The notes: a model not told the origin generated them from the sequence alone. A DNA stretch of 64,000 nt from Stomoxys calcitrans (GCF_963082655.1 NC_081552.1:7904448-7968447), one strand, 5' to 3'; numbered from the stretch's first letter, positions 31,406-42,655 are shown. Made by a program: numbers and translations.

Positions 31406-33266
31406 CTTATATATATATATATAAATTTTATAAAATGTTTTCTAGTTTTCTAAATGTTCACACATGATACAGTAGCCAGTCAAAGTGTTTTGAATAACAA
31501 CACACACTTGCTCAACTTTAATAATTTCTATGCTTTTTTTCTTTAAATAGGAAGCATTAAACATGATCTCATCTGGTAGATGTTCGAAAAATTACGCAAT
31601 GATTTTAAAGATCAAAATAAAAGAGCGCAAACAGACAAAACTTGTATTTTTTTTTGTTAGAGAAAAATTTTAAAAGGCCATTTCAGAAAATTTTATCAAT
31701 AATATTTCTGCAGAAAAATTTGTCTTCACATCACGGTGATATCATCCACAAGTAATTTCACCTGCTTGGTCCTCATTTTTGGTCCTTGATATTAATATAG
31801 AACGCATCAATAGGTGATCCCCGCCCATTGACAATTGATGGCACATTTCATATTATCCTCTTTGTTATACAAGAAACCAGTCAGGAGGGGTTGAACATTG
31901 CAACGGATATGGCCAATTTAACATAATTTTCAATTTCAATAAAACCAATGCTTTAAAAACCCAATGGTGGAACAAAATAATTTCTCCAATATCTTCATAA
32001 TACAATTTTATGGTTTGAGGACACTCCCACTTCAATAAACAAGAAAAATTAAAACGCATATTTTTCATTTTTTCTGTTTTTGCACAAAATTTGCATAATT
32101 TCGTTGGCAGATTTTGCCATCATCATATGGCACAGTTTGTAAAAGAAACTCACTTTTTATTAGCATAACAAAACAAAAGAACACGAAGGAAGAAAAAAAC
32201 GAAGCAGCCTAGTTACTAACAGCAGGCCATGCTTCCCACTGCAAAGTTTTTTTGTCTATAAGAAAGACACTTGCTTCGGTGATGATGGTGTGCGAATTGT
32301 ATAACTCCCTGACAACAGCCTTGTCCATGTTTCTATGCTGCCGGTGGCTGTGCGTTATTCCTTTTCGTGTTTGTTTTGGAATATGGTTCCTTGGTCGATT
32401 CGTGTTGCTGCTGTTGTGTCTATTATTTGCATACGCCGAATTCGCAGGATATACGATCTGGCAAATAAATGGAGCGTATGCAAATTTGTAACTTGATTTC
32501 CTAATTTGCTACCAATTTGTTCCTTGGTGATATTTTCAATTGGTTTTATCGTTTGCCTTAAGTCTTTTTTCCCTCTGATTGTCTGTTTCAATTCTGTTTG
32601 GATTTATGTTTTCTGTTATTAGGGAGTGGAATTTCCTGGTTCAATAAGTTAATATTGAATGTTGCATTCCTAAAATAATTGTTAATATCCTGCCAAGCTA
32701 CACAAATAGAATGTCAGACATGAATGGTCTACAAAATTCTAAAGTGAAAAGGGGGGTCTTTATTTTTTGTCTATCAAGTCCGAAGTGGTTGCATGTCAAA
32801 GCGATAGATAGTCCTTGGGGTTACTGATATTCAAGTTATTTGAAATTTGAGATTGCGGATTTCCAAAATAAAAATGGGTAAAGTTTAATTTATGTACAAG
32901 CAATGCATATTGATTTCAAATTTAATGGTTTGGAACTTATGTAAAAGTATTGGATATTGTTGCCTGAGGGCAAAGGGAGGCAATGAGGTAATTATTTAAA
33001 AGGAAAAATGGCCAGTTTTTTTTTTTTGTGTAGTGAAATTAATGTAGAACAGCATTGAATTAGCACTTTGTATAGAATTTTTGTTAGTTAAACTTAAATA
33101 TTTTTGTAGAATTTAGAATAAGGTAATTGCTAATTTTTATCGGTGGATATGCTCAAATACGCATCTTGAATGTGAGAATGCACACAGAATATCGAGCAAC
33201 AGGTAGGTAGGTGGTGTGTACTGTCCGAAGCCCTCGCTTTGATTGAATTCCCTGCCTAAACTAAAA
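31406..33266. other. Low-repeat interval
   Basis: No transposon units recognised. It contains (TA)n at about 31,409-31,424, a T-run near 31,650 and poly(T) at 33,015. Apart from the candidate first exon at 32,209-32,328 I see no gene. The interval may be upstream or intronic host DNA. Confidence 0.4.
32209..32328 (-). CDS. Weak candidate first coding exon, unknown product
   Basis: On the minus strand a well-placed start (AGAAACATGG, close to the fly start context) opens 39 codons. The peptide is MDKAVVRELYNSHTIITEAS and on to LIDKKTLQWEAWPA, ending VSN and TAG. A GTTAGT at 32,215-32,220 could be a splice donor after the alanine, so the stop may lie in an intron. The frame is open about 175 bp upstream too, with CAG/AAC-rich sequence typical of fly 5' UTRs. 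Codons ATC, ACC, GTC, CTG and AAG are partly coding-like. The antisense frame is hydrophobic and I think spurious. Family not recognised. Confidence 0.25.
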   Translation of the reverse strand: MDKAVVRELYNSHTIITEASVFLIDKKTLQWEAWPAVSN

Positions 33267-33830
33267 TGGGGAGATATAGACATTCTAAGTTTCAGTTTAA
33301 ACGAAAAAGGAGTTACAACAATTTTATGTTATGTTTTGCTAACACTTCTATAGAATCCCTAATGCAATTAAGTAACAATCGTTGGATGGAGTCTATGATA
33401 TTATCATTTTAAGTTTTATTGATATTTACTAAATTTAAAAGAAAAAGGAGATGTAATCATTTAAAGTTTTTTAATCATATCCCCATACACTTTAAATCGC
33501 ATTTGTTGATGGAGTCTTTTTTCAGGTCCCTAACCTTCATAGGTTAATAAGGAATTCAATTCGCAAAATTTTGGAGTAAAAAATTCGCGCACATTTGGGG
33601 TCTAGCTTTAGTATCTGTCGACCACTCTACGAATGAATTCAATGACTTAAATTCAAGGGCTTCATGGGCTTCATGGGGAGATAGAACCATTTTAAGTTTC
33701 ACTGACATTTACTAAATTAAATTGAATAGGGAGATACAGTTATTTTAATTTAGTTTTCACCAACAATTCCATGAAATTCCCATAGAAATGAACTAACTAT
33801 TCGATGGAGTCTTTGAATTGTTGGAGGTGC
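33267..33830. repeat. Degenerate tandem repeat, three to four copies
   Basis: Phrases GGGAGATA..GA.ATTTTAAG, ATTTACTAAATT, GAAAAAGGAGAT, and TTG.TGGATGGAGTCTTTG recur at about 33,270, 33,385, 33,480 and 33,675-33,825. The unit is about 110-150 bp with many changes. It is unlike the type A and Helitron units. Confidence 0.5.
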
Positions 33831-33889
33831 TAAAGCGTAATGTGTTTATGAGCAATTTTATGCACAAAATTGTTAATTCTATGCACAAA

Positions 33890-34850
33890 ATGTATATACA
33901 ATATATATATACATATGTAAATGAATTTGTGTTTGTTTGTATGTTTATATATTTGTTTGGAAGGAGCAATAGGCTACATAATATATTGATATAAAGCCCA
34001 AAATAAATATGAACCGATCGGGACAATATGGGATTCAAACGAAAGGTATTCAGGAGTAGACTACGCATTTTATATTAAAAATTAGATCCAAGTAACTGGG
34101 GGGCCGCCCCGGCCCCAAAACCCCCTAAAATAGGTTTATTGGACGATAATCACAATATGGGACTCGAATAAAAGGTATTCGGAAGTATGTTACGAAAATA
34201 GTCAGGAAGGAGGAAAAGGCTTTTTAGTTTGTTGATATTGGAAGGGGGCGGACACAACCCTGTTAACCCAAAAACACCACTTAAATTCAAAAGTGGACCG
34301 ATAGGAACAATACGAGTATCGAATGAAAGATATTTGGGAGTAGAATACGAATATGGTATTTAAAATTGGGATCAGGTGTGCCAGAGGTCATCCAACCCCA
34401 AAAACTTCCCCAAACAAACATATTGGATCAAATATCAAAATGGGACTCAAATGAAAGGTATTCGGGACTAGACTACGAAAATGACATAAAAAATGAGGTC
34501 CACGTAATTGGGGGCCGTCCCACCCTCAAATAGGAGTACAATTCGATCCTATTTACATGAACCTCAAATTAAATGAATTTGGTAGTAGATAACGAATATG
34601 ACATTAAACTTTGTGTCCAAGAATAATGGTGGTGCTTTACCTCCTAAAGTCGCCTCCAATAGTTTATTTGGCCCATTAAAACAATGGGTGATAAGGTAAT
34701 AGACATTTTTAAGTAGAGTGCGTCATTCCAATTTGTGCTCAAGTGGCAGATGGAGTGAGTATGACCATATGGGGTTAAATTCAAAGTAACAGTTTGTGGA
34801 CTGCGAATATGATAACTTTATTCTCCTCATATATCTAGGGGACCACCTCA
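33890..34850 (+). mobile_element. Helitron-like element, degraded 5' end
   Basis: The start (ATATACATATGTAAATGAAT, then TTGTGTTTGTTTG) is a worn TC end. It has AAGGAGCAATAGGCTAC and six or so units. It runs into module E at about 34,850 and then module D, so the full composite reaches about 35,640. Confidence 0.7.
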
Positions 34851-35190
34851 CCTCAAAACAGTTGATCAATTATAATGACCTAACAAGACACTGGCGCCAT
34901 ACCCCTGAAGTTATGACGTTCAGTGGGATAGGAGCCGTTGCAAACCTTAACGTCATGGTGGCCGCCATTTCTAGCTCATCGACAAGGAGCCTTCTTTTCC
35001 TAGACAAGACCAAACAACGTGTTGCTGGGCAACACTTGCACGTTCAAAAGTTTTACATTGTTTAATTGATAAGAACTGTCGCCACCGCACCTAATATAAA
35101 GACCAGCATATTAGTTATTTACTACTGAGAATCGTTTAATATGACAATTTGATTTGATTTAAAAATGATTTTTCAACAGGTAGCCATATA
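34851..35190 (+). repeat. Module E repeat (Helitron passenger)
   Basis: Marked by GATCAATTATAATGACCTAA, GCAAACCTTAACGT, AGCTCATCGACA, GTGTTGCTGGGCAACACTT and ATCGTTTAATATGACAATTT. Copies occur at 50,150-50,310 and, inverted, at 61,040-61,375. It contains the small palindromes AACGTTAACGTT (in the 61-kb copy) and GTTGCTGGGCAAC. No convincing coding frame. Between 35,190 and 35,380 I recognise nothing. Confidence 0.65.
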
Positions 35191-35379
35191 GTCAGTTAGA
35201 GACAAATAACACATGATGATCAATATTATAGGCGCTTAGCCGCTCCAAGCGAAAAGCAGCATACACAAAGGAAATCTATAAACTCATAACAATATGTTTA
35301 AAAAAGCTCTAACAGATGGGAGGAATGTCAAAATTTCAGTCGTTTATATGTGATTGCGCAAGGTTCCGGGACGACATGG

Positions 35380-35658
35380 AACGGAGAACTTTAAGGGATC
35401 AACTGAGTGGATACGCCACCACGAACAGAGAGAGGGCAGAGTGGTAACAATTGATTATGCAGCATTTATCTTTGTTATGGCAACCTATCGGTCCGTAAAA
35501 GAAAGTATAGGAATTTCGTTGCGGTTGTTTGCTATATTATTTTTTAGATTTCCCACGGGAAATCGGGAAGACGGGCCTTAACAATTGGAGTTTCAGGTAG
35601 TTTAAGTGGCTATCTTTGCCATAGATAAAAATTCAATGACTTGGCGAACGAATCGAGT
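35380..35658 (+). repeat. Module D repeat with foldback half-arm
   Basis: Closest relative of 3,365-3,640: CACGAACAGAGAGAGGGCAG, TATGGCAACCTATCGGTCC, GGTAGTTTAAGTGGCTATC. It ends CAATGACTTGGCGAACGAAT and CGAGTGAC, one arm of the hairpin at 1,335-1,427. Confidence 0.7.
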
Positions 35659-36510
35659 GACAACAAGTAAAAGCGTGCTAAGTTCGTCCGGGTCGAATCT
35701 TATATACCCTCTACCATGGATCTCATTTGTTATTTTTTGCCCGATATCTCTTTATAGGTAAACAAGGGATAATGGATAAAAATTGCAAAGCTATTGGAGC
35801 TATTTCAGGTTATCGACCGATTCAGGCCATGTTTGGTTTGGCTGTTGGAGACCATAGTAGATGTCATTGTGCAAAATATAAGCCAAAATTTAATAAGAAT
35901 TGAGCCCTATAGTGGCTTAAGAATTAAAATCGGGAGATCGGTTCATATGGGAGCTATATCAGTTTATGGACCCATTCAGCCCATATTTGGCAGGTATGTG
36001 GACGGTCATAGGAGAAGTCGTTAAAATAATGTTTAGCCAAATCGCCCTCTAGAGGCTCAAAGAGTTAAATTAGGAGATCGGTTTATATGGGAGCTATATC
36101 AAGTTTTAATCCGGTTTGAATCATACTAAGCACAGATGTTGGAAGTCATAAAAAAATATCTTATAAAAAATTTGAGACAAATCGATTAAGAGCGGCGTTT
36201 AGGGGCTCAAGAGTTCACAGTATAAGATCGGTTTGTATGGCAGCTATATCAAAACATAGACCAATATGACCCATTTAAATTTCCAACTGACCTACACTAA
36301 TAGAAAGTATTTGTGCAAAATTTCATGCGCCTAGCTTTATCCCTTCGATAGTTTGCGTGCTTTCGAAAGATGGACGGACCGACATGGCTAAATCGACTTA
36401 GAACGTCAAGACGATCAAAAATGTACATATATACTTTGTTGTGTCTCAGATGAATATTTCGATGCTTTACAACCGGAATGACAAAATTAGTTTATGATGG
36501 AGGGTATAAA
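35659..36510 (-). repeat. Type A element, A1, both ends
   Basis: A minus-oriented copy with the palindromic end (CAAGTAAAAGCGTGCTAAG, GTCCGGGTCGAA) and the other end GATGGAGGGTATAAAA. Four units in between. It is flanked by module D on one side and composite flank C on the other, as at 3,893-4,320. Confidence 0.78.
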
Positions 36511-36910
36511 AAAAACAAATGTAGTGTCTAGGCCGTAAGTTTTTGTACTGAAGTCTTAAATGGATAATGATTATTGAAGGAATATTCAGTGCTGAACATT
36601 TTTTCTTATGTTTATGCCATGGGTAAGCCGAAGATGCCTACCCATGTACAACGATGACATTAGATAGACCGACATAAGAGGAAATTCGATTGAATTCAAA
36701 ATGATGACAATGTGATGGGAATCAACAAAAAGCATCACCAACAACAAATTCTGCGTCATCTATTGGGAGATAGAAGTTATTTGAATAGCCAAGCAACCCC
36801 GAACATAGAAAATCAGCGCTAGAGGTACAGGAGTGTGTGTTCAAAGTTGAATCTATGCTTTTCACTACTACACTACTGTTTTGACAAGTTGTCTGTCCTT
36901 CGAATAAATA
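36511..36910 (+). repeat. Composite flank C, second long copy
   Basis: Parallels 29,753-30,160: TTTTTGTACTGAAGTCTTAA, CATGGGTAAGCCGAAGATGC with TACCCATG folding back, GCATCACCAACAACAAATTC, GACAAGTTGTCTGTCCTTCG and AATAAATAAA. It has an extra 50 bp near 36,830-36,880. Confidence 0.55.
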
Positions 36911-37850
36911 AAGGAGGGGGGCAGACCATCCCCCTTACCACAAAAGTACCACCCAAAAATAAAAGTGTACCGATCTGGACAATAAGGGATTCAAATGAAG
37001 GTATTCAGGAGTAGAATACGAATTTTATATTTAAAATTGGGTTCAAATAACTGGGTGGCCGCCCCTACTCCAAATCCCCTAAAATAGGTTCATTAGACGA
37101 GTAGATTACGAATATGGTCAGGAAGAAGAAATATGCTTTATAATTTGTTGAAATCCCCTTACCCCAAAAGTGCCACCCAAAATCAAAAGTGGACCGGTAA
37201 AAACAATATGGATATCAAATGAAAGGTATTGAAGAGTAGAATACGAATATGGTATTAAAAATTGGGTCTAAGTACCCAGAAAGTTGCTCTAACCCGAAAA
37301 TGTTTGAAAGCAGACAAATTGGTCGTCCATGTCAAATGGAGCTTAAATGAAAGGTATTCGGGAGTAGATTACGAATCTGGCATACAAAATCCAATCGAAG
37401 TGTAGGGGGTCACCCCACCGCCCAAAAACGCCCCAAATCGACATATGACCTATCATGACTATATGAGAATCGGTTTGTTTGTTTGTTCCGTAGAATCAAA
37501 AAGGGAAACATTGGTTATATAATTTTTAGATATCGGATGGTGGTTGACCCTACCCCCTATACCAAAAACGCCACCCAAAACCAAAAGGGGTCTAATAGGC
37601 TCAATATGTGTATCAAATAAAAAGTATGGAGATTAGAAAATGAATATCGTATTAAATTTTTGGTAGCGGGCCGCGCCAACCCCAAAACTCCTCTAAACAG
37701 ATATATTCGGCGTTCCTATCAATCGATCATGCCATTATGGGACTCATATAAAGTGTTCTGAAAGTAGAGCACGAATCTTATATTTACTTTGATAGCCCAG
37801 TGACCACCCCCGAAATACCCCCTAAACCCAAAATAATTACAATTAGATTA
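36911..37850 (+). mobile_element. Two tandem Helitron-like copies, 5'-truncated
   Basis: 36,911-37,450 starts inside the family's CAGACCATCCCCCTTACC block. 37,463-37,850 starts again at GTTTGTTTGTTTGTTCCG. Each has three units. No CTAG end is seen. Confidence 0.65.
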
Positions 37851-37944
37851 AAAATTTTCAAGGAACGGAGCAGGGCAAAACTTTTCAGACATCAATGAGT
37901 GCTTTCCGATCCAAGTTAAGTTTATCAACGATAAAAACGTTTTT

Positions 37945-38152
37945 TATAGCCAAGTCCGAACGGCGTGCCGCAGTGCGACACTTCTTTGGGGAGAATTTTT
38001 TACATGACCATGCATAGCATGATACCTGGCAAATGTCGCCAGCATTAAGAATGGATAACCACCGCTTTAGATTTTGTCCGAAGTTCCGCCAGGATTCGAA
38101 CGCAGGCGTTCAGCGTCATAGACGGACATAGGCTACAGTAGCACGATATCCA
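37945..38152 (-). mobile_element. tRNA-derived SINE
   Basis: On the minus strand it begins with a worn A-box, and the pol III B-box (window reads GGATTCGAACG, about 38,093) follows. The body is ATTAAGAATGGATAACCACC and the tail ACGGCGTGCCGCAGTGCG. Five copies of this SINE lie in the window; four of them fall within 37.9-41.8 kb, all minus-oriented. SINEs are moved by LINE proteins. Confidence 0.75.
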
Positions 38153-38228
38153 CATTAGGGCCCCACCTTAAAAAGATAATAGAGAGTTAAAGAAGAAGCA
38201 GCGGAACGGTCCCTGCCCAGTTCTTAAT

Positions 38229-38641
38229 AAAAACAAGTGAAAACGTGCTAAGTTCGGCTGGGCCGAATCTAGAGAACTCACCACCATGGATTCTGCTAAA
38301 AATGTATACAAACTAAATTTAGTTGAAGGGCGTTATTATATTCTACATACCAAACTTCTGTCAAACCAGCAAATATTAAAGCTGTTACAACTTCCAAAAG
38401 CTGTGCCAAGTATGATTCATATCAGTTTAAAACCTGATATAGCTCCCATATAAACCGGTCTCTCGATCATCCATTCTCGGTTCCTAGAAGCTTCAATTTT
38501 TGCTGGTTTGATAGAAGTTTGATATGTGGAATAAAATTATGCCCTGCAACTATATTTATTCTGTATAAATTTTGAACAGAATCCATAGTGGTGGGTTGCC
38601 AAAATTCGGCCCGGCCGTACTTAGCACGCTTTTGCTTGTTT
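38229..38641. repeat. Type A3 element with long terminal inverted repeats
   Basis: The left TIR is about 38,229-38,395 (ACAAGTGAAAACGTGCTAAG, ACCACCATGGATTCTGC, TTTAGTTGAAGGGCG, CTTCTGTCAAACCAGC). The right TIR, 38,475-38,641, is its inverse. The 80-bp centre is a piece of one type A unit. This compact copy shows that the A3 terminus can stand at both ends. Confidence 0.75.
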
Positions 38642-38849
38642 AACCTCTTAGTTTTTACTATACCCATTCTTCGCTGCAAATTTATAATACGCAATAACCA
38701 GTGTATGGTGTGTTTTCGACGCACATTCCATTGAAGAATACAGAAAGATTTTGCTCATATCAATATGTGCCTTTCTCATTGCGCTTAAACTCAATGATAA
38801 AGGATCTCCTCTTTATAGACGAAAGCATTCTCTTCATGGAGAATTAACA
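38642..38849. other. Unassigned
   Basis: CTCAATGATAAAGGATCTCC and its surroundings could be a worn part of the SINE that follows. No gene seen. Confidence 0.35.
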
Positions 38850-38962
38850 TTGATGAAAATCATCAGCACTAGTGAGGAGATAACCATCGCTGACAAATTT
38901 TTCTGATGTTTTCGTCAGGTTTCGAACGCAGGCTGGTGGACATGCTTACGGTGGTCACAGGA
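38850..38962 (-). mobile_element. tRNA-derived SINE, partial
   Basis: The B-box side (GGTTTCGAACGCAGG at about 38,919), the AGGAGATAACCATCGCTGAC body and the A-box remnant (GGACATGCTTACGGTGG) are present. The tail is replaced by other sequence. Confidence 0.6.
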
Positions 38963-39330
38963 GCTGTACGTAATACGTAACTTCATACTCCGCATCCATC
39001 ACCTAACTTTCTTCTTTAACTCTGTTGAAGGATCTGTCAGTACCAAAGTCCCTATTCAAATTTATCACACATTCGAAAATTTTTCGGACTTAATTCTCAG
39101 CACATAACTATTTTTACAGTTCGTAATTGACAGACGGTAGTAAATTAATGTTAGTGTCTACATTAAAGGTTTACTTAACCCAACATTTTGTTTTACCAAC
39201 AAATCTTTGCGTGCATAAAAACACAAAGTCAAAATTTATGTATTTTTATACTAATTTGTTTAAAATATCCCGAAATATTAATCTTTCTAATTTTGCATAT
39301 TTGCCCATGAACATTCCATTAAACAACAGG
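38963..39330. other. Unassigned AT-rich interval
   Basis: No repeat unit recognised. The 69-residue frame at 39,127 has no coding support. Confidence 0.4.
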
Positions 39331-39528
39331 GGCTGAGTGCTATCCGAACGAGGTGCCACAGTGCGACACCTCTTTAGGAAGAAGTTTTAGCATGGCATAG
39401 TACCTCACAAATGTCGCCACCATTAGGAGGAGCTAAACACATTTTTTTTTGATGTTCTCGCCAGTTTTGGAACACAGTCGTTCAGCGTCTTAGGCGGACA
39501 TTCTAACCTCTGCGCTACGGTGACCTCC
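39331..39528 (-). mobile_element. tRNA-derived SINE, nearly complete
   Basis: On the minus strand: GGAGGTCACCGTAGCGCAG and GGTTAGAATGTCCGCC (A-box), a diverged B-box (window reads TTTTGGAACACAG), the body, and the tail (CGAACGAGGTGCCACAGTGC, inverted). The best 5' half of the five copies. Confidence 0.75.
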
Positions 39529-39599
39529 AATCTCCAAACTTGGGATGATGTATGTCGTTGTGGATTGCCCATTGATCATAGCCCAAATTCTTTATTTTT

Positions 39600-40035
39600 G
39601 AACTAAAACACCCTAGTGTGGGGGTATACTTAATTAGTCATCCCATTTGTAATACCCCGAAATAGAAATATCCGCACTATCTTGATTTTCGTAATATTCT
39701 AATTCCATATAGTCATATCAGTCTGTCTATGGAAATTGCGTTAGTGGTCCAACGAATAAAATATCAGCTTGAATTTTTGCACAGGGTAGGTGGTTGGCGA
39801 TTGTAAATGGACCATATCGGTTCAGATGTCGATATAGCTCCCCTATAAAGTGGTTCTTTGATTTGTCTTCTTGAACCCCAAAAAGCTATATTCGTTATCC
39901 GACTAGACTGAAATTCTGCACGTGGTGTTCTGTTCCAATAACCATGCAAAGTACGGTTCAAATTGGTCTTTAACCTACTATAGCTCCCACATAAACCAAC
40001 CTCCCAGTTTGACATTATGAGCCCTTGGAAGCCAG
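39600..40035 (+). repeat. Type A element, 3'-truncated
   Basis: Starts with the inner part of the outer end (GTGGGGGTATACTTAATTAG), then two to three units (GATATAGCTCCCCTATAAAG, GAGCCCTTGGAAGCC). It stops at 40,035. Confidence 0.6.
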
Positions 40036-40600
40036 GGGCCGAATTACCGCATTACAGTAAAATTGTTTTCGACAATTTTGGTTTTGACATTACCGCATTC
40101 GTTATCGAATAAGCACTATCAGCTCTTCGAAGTCCACTCGTGAGTATCAGCTCTTCGAAGTCCACTCGTGAGCTCTGTTACAATAAAATAGAATTGTTAC
40201 TTGATATAAATAGTTAAAATAAAAGTTAAAATTTAAGTATTTGAGTGTAATTAGAGTATGCAAAAAGCAAATAAACACCTTTTCGTGTTTCGGATTAATT
40301 CGCACAAAATAAATGAGAGACAAACGAATGAAACGGCTCAATTAATGACCATCAGAGTTTGGCATATTTTTGTCAAATTGTAGCCAAAGGGCGGGAACAT
40401 CTAAAAGGCTGGGGGAAGAATAGCCATGACAGTTAAATTCTTATGGGCCACCAACGAATGGTGCCAAATATTAATGAAATACAAGAAACAGCCACTTGTA
40501 ACTTTGGTCTTACCACGGTAAACATAAACCCACTGAAGTTTAACTCAAATCAGTCAAAGTAAATGCGACTTATTATCGGTAAAACATTTTGGTCGTAGAC
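40036..40600. other. Low-repeat interval with 28-bp duplication
   Basis: A perfect 28-bp direct duplication (40,117-40,144 and 40,145-40,172; unit starts TATCAGCTCTTCGAAGTCC). No gene seen. Part of 40,430-40,600 may belong to the transposon relic that follows. Confidence 0.5.
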
Positions 40601-40602
40601 CA

Positions 40603-40772
40603 TGGACGTACCAACACGAATCGGCACCGTCACATAAAGCACGTGTAAACCGAAGATAGCTAAAAAAATATGATCAGCTCTTCATCGGATCTACACAGTG
40701 GTTTTCCAATCCGCAAGATGTGAATCCGATGGACTTTTCTCCATTTGGGAAACTTTGGAGAGCAAGGTAGAG
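40603..40772 (+). pseudogene. Tc1/mariner transposase fragment (catalytic C-terminal half)
   Basis: The frame reads WTYQHESAPSHKARVNRR, a stop, then KKYDQLFIGSTQWFSNPQDV and NPMDFSPFGKLW. This matches the FQQDGAPAHKA...W.SNSPDLNPMDFS.WG segment of Tc1/mariner-type transposases. E replaces the second catalytic D (QHES for QQDG/QHDS); the NPMD aspartate is kept. No TIRs seen; the N-terminal half is absent. Confidence 0.7.
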
Positions 40773-40782
40773 GGTAGAAATG

Positions 40783-41645
40783 TTAAAGTGTGCTAAGTTC
40801 GGCTGGGCCGAATCTTATTTGCCCTCCACCATGGATCGCATTTGTCAAGTTTTTTGCCCTATATCTCTTTATAGGCAAACAAAGGATAATGGATAAAAAA
40901 TTTCATGCTATTGAAGCTATTTCAGATTATCAACTGACTCAAATCACATTTGGTTTGGATGATGGAGACCATAGTTGAAGTCATTGTTCAAAATTTTAGT
41001 CAAATTGGATAAGAATTGAGCCCTATAGGGGCTCAAGTAGTAAAATCGGGAGATCCGTTTATATGGGAGCTATATCAGATAATGGACCGATTCAAATCAT
41101 ATTTGGCACGTATGTGGAAGGCCATAGGAGAAGGGTACAATTGTTGCAAGTCAAAACAAAAGGCGTCATCCAAATTTTTAGCCAAATCCTATAATAATTG
41201 CGCACTCTAGAGACAGCTAATTGCGCACTCTATGACTCCTAATAAAGTTTTGAACCCATTTGGGCCATATTTGGCACAGTTATTGGATGTTATAACAAAA
41301 CTCCAATTCTTATCCAAATCGGATTAAAATGGCGCTTTCTAGAGACTCAAGAATCAAGGTCCAAGATCGGTTTTTATGGCAGCTATATCGAAACATTGAC
41401 CGATATGCCCCATTTACAATACCAAATGACCAATACTAGTAGGAAGTATTTGTGCAAAATTTCAAGCGACTAGCCCTATGCCTTCGAAAGTTAACGTGCT
41501 TTCGACAGACGGCCGGACATGGCTAAATCGACTTGGAATGTCAGGACGATCAAGAATATACATACTTTAATGGGTCTCAGATGAATATTTCGATGTGTAA
41601 CAAACGGAATGTCGAAATTAGTATAACCCACATGGTATGGTCGCG
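40783..41645 (-). repeat. Type A element, A1, both ends (one worn)
   Basis: A minus-oriented copy. Palindromic end: AGTGTGCTAAGTTCGGCTGG and GCCGAATC. Then CCTCCACCATGGATCGC and four units, GACGGCCGGACATGGC, and a worn outer end CCCACATGGTATGG. Confidence 0.7.
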
Positions 41646-41659
41646 AATTGTATGGGAAT

Positions 41660-41808
41660 GGGAGAAGTTTTTATATGGCTTCTATGCATGGCATAGTACC
41701 TCACAAAATTCGCCAGCATTAACAGGAAAAACCACCGCTGATAAATTTTTTCTAATGTTCTCGCCGGGATTCGAACCTTGGCGATCAGCGGACATGCTTA
41801 ACTCTGTT
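41660..41808 (-). mobile_element. tRNA-derived SINE, partial
   Basis: GGCATAGTACCTCACAAAAT and CGCCAGCATTAACAGG body, B-box (window reads GGATTCGAACCTTGGCG at 41,768), and the start of the A-box (GGACATGCTTAAC). The tail is truncated. Confidence 0.65.
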
Positions 41809-41928
41809 TATTTAGATTTTTTACGCTATCGTCAATGACATTGGATAACTTTTATCTATAATTTCTCTAGGAATACGCCAACGTTATTATCCTCTTCAGA
41901 ATCAGACGACGAAAAGCACATCAACAGC

Positions 41929-42176
41929 AATTTTTATACCCACCACCATAGGATGGTGTATACTAATTTTGTCATTCCGTTTTTAACAGCTCGAAATATT
42001 CGCCTAAGACCCCATGAAGTATATATTTCAAGTATGGTTCAAAACGGTTCATAACTTATATAGCTGCCATGTAAATAATTAGCCTTCTTCAGCTTCTAGA
42101 GTGCTCAATTCTTATTCGATTTAACTGAAATTTTGCACGTTGCGTTTCGTTTGCGACTTTTAACATTTGTCCTAAG
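41929..42176 (+). repeat. Type A element, part 1 (split by hAT-like insertion)
   Basis: Starts TTTTTATACCCACCACCATA, runs through one unit (GATTTAACTGAAATTTTGC) and stops at GTCCTAAG, the target site of the insertion at 42,177. Continues at 44,392. Confidence 0.7.
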
Positions 42177-42293
42177 CAGGGCCCTGACTTCAAAAGATTA
42201 CTCGACTTCGACACCGAAGTTGAATACGGGCACTTTTTTAATGAATAACATAAAATCGCACCAGCTTTCAAACGTAGTTGGCTTATCGCCATT

Positions 42294-42510
42294 TATTTAT
42301 TTGTTATACCCATCTCTGCAGGATTGGCGTATATTCATTTTGTTATTCCGTTTGCAATACATCGAAATACCCATTTCCAACCCTATAAAGAATATATATT
42401 CTTGATCTTGAAAAAATCTAATACGATCTAGCCATGTTTGTCCGTCTGTCCGTCCGTCCGACTGTCTGTTGAAATCAACACATAGTCTTAAAAAAGTAGA
42501 GATATTGAGC
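42294..42510 (+). repeat. Type A2 start fragment
   Basis: TTGTTATACCCATCTCTGC, GCAATACATCGAAATACCC, AATATATATTCTTGATC, GTCCGTCCGACTGTCTG, then cut at a Helitron fragment. Confidence 0.6.
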
Positions 42511-42514
42511 TAAA

Positions 42515-42655
42515 AACTTTTCCAAAACACCCCCCAAACAGGATTTATTTACTGACCATGGGAATATGAGGCTTAAATAAAAGATATTTGAATGCAAAAT
42601 ACGAATCTGATATCCAAATATGGCACCAAGTGTTTGGGGGGCCGCCTAAGGAGTT
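42515..42655 (+). mobile_element. Helitron-like fragment, one unit
   Basis: A single 140-bp unit (CCAAAACACCCCCCAAACAG, CGAATCTGATATCCAAATAT, GTTTGGGGGGCCGCC), close to 28,640-28,760. A (GT)n tract follows at about 42,660-42,672. Confidence 0.65.

Noticed and set aside
32252..32491. Plus-strand 79-residue hydrophobic frame
   Set aside because: It does not begin at a good ATG, and it is antisense to a frame with better codon use and start context.
40117..40172. 28-bp perfect duplication as a regulatory or target-site signal
   Set aside because: Only two adjacent copies; simple slippage or tandem duplication explains it.
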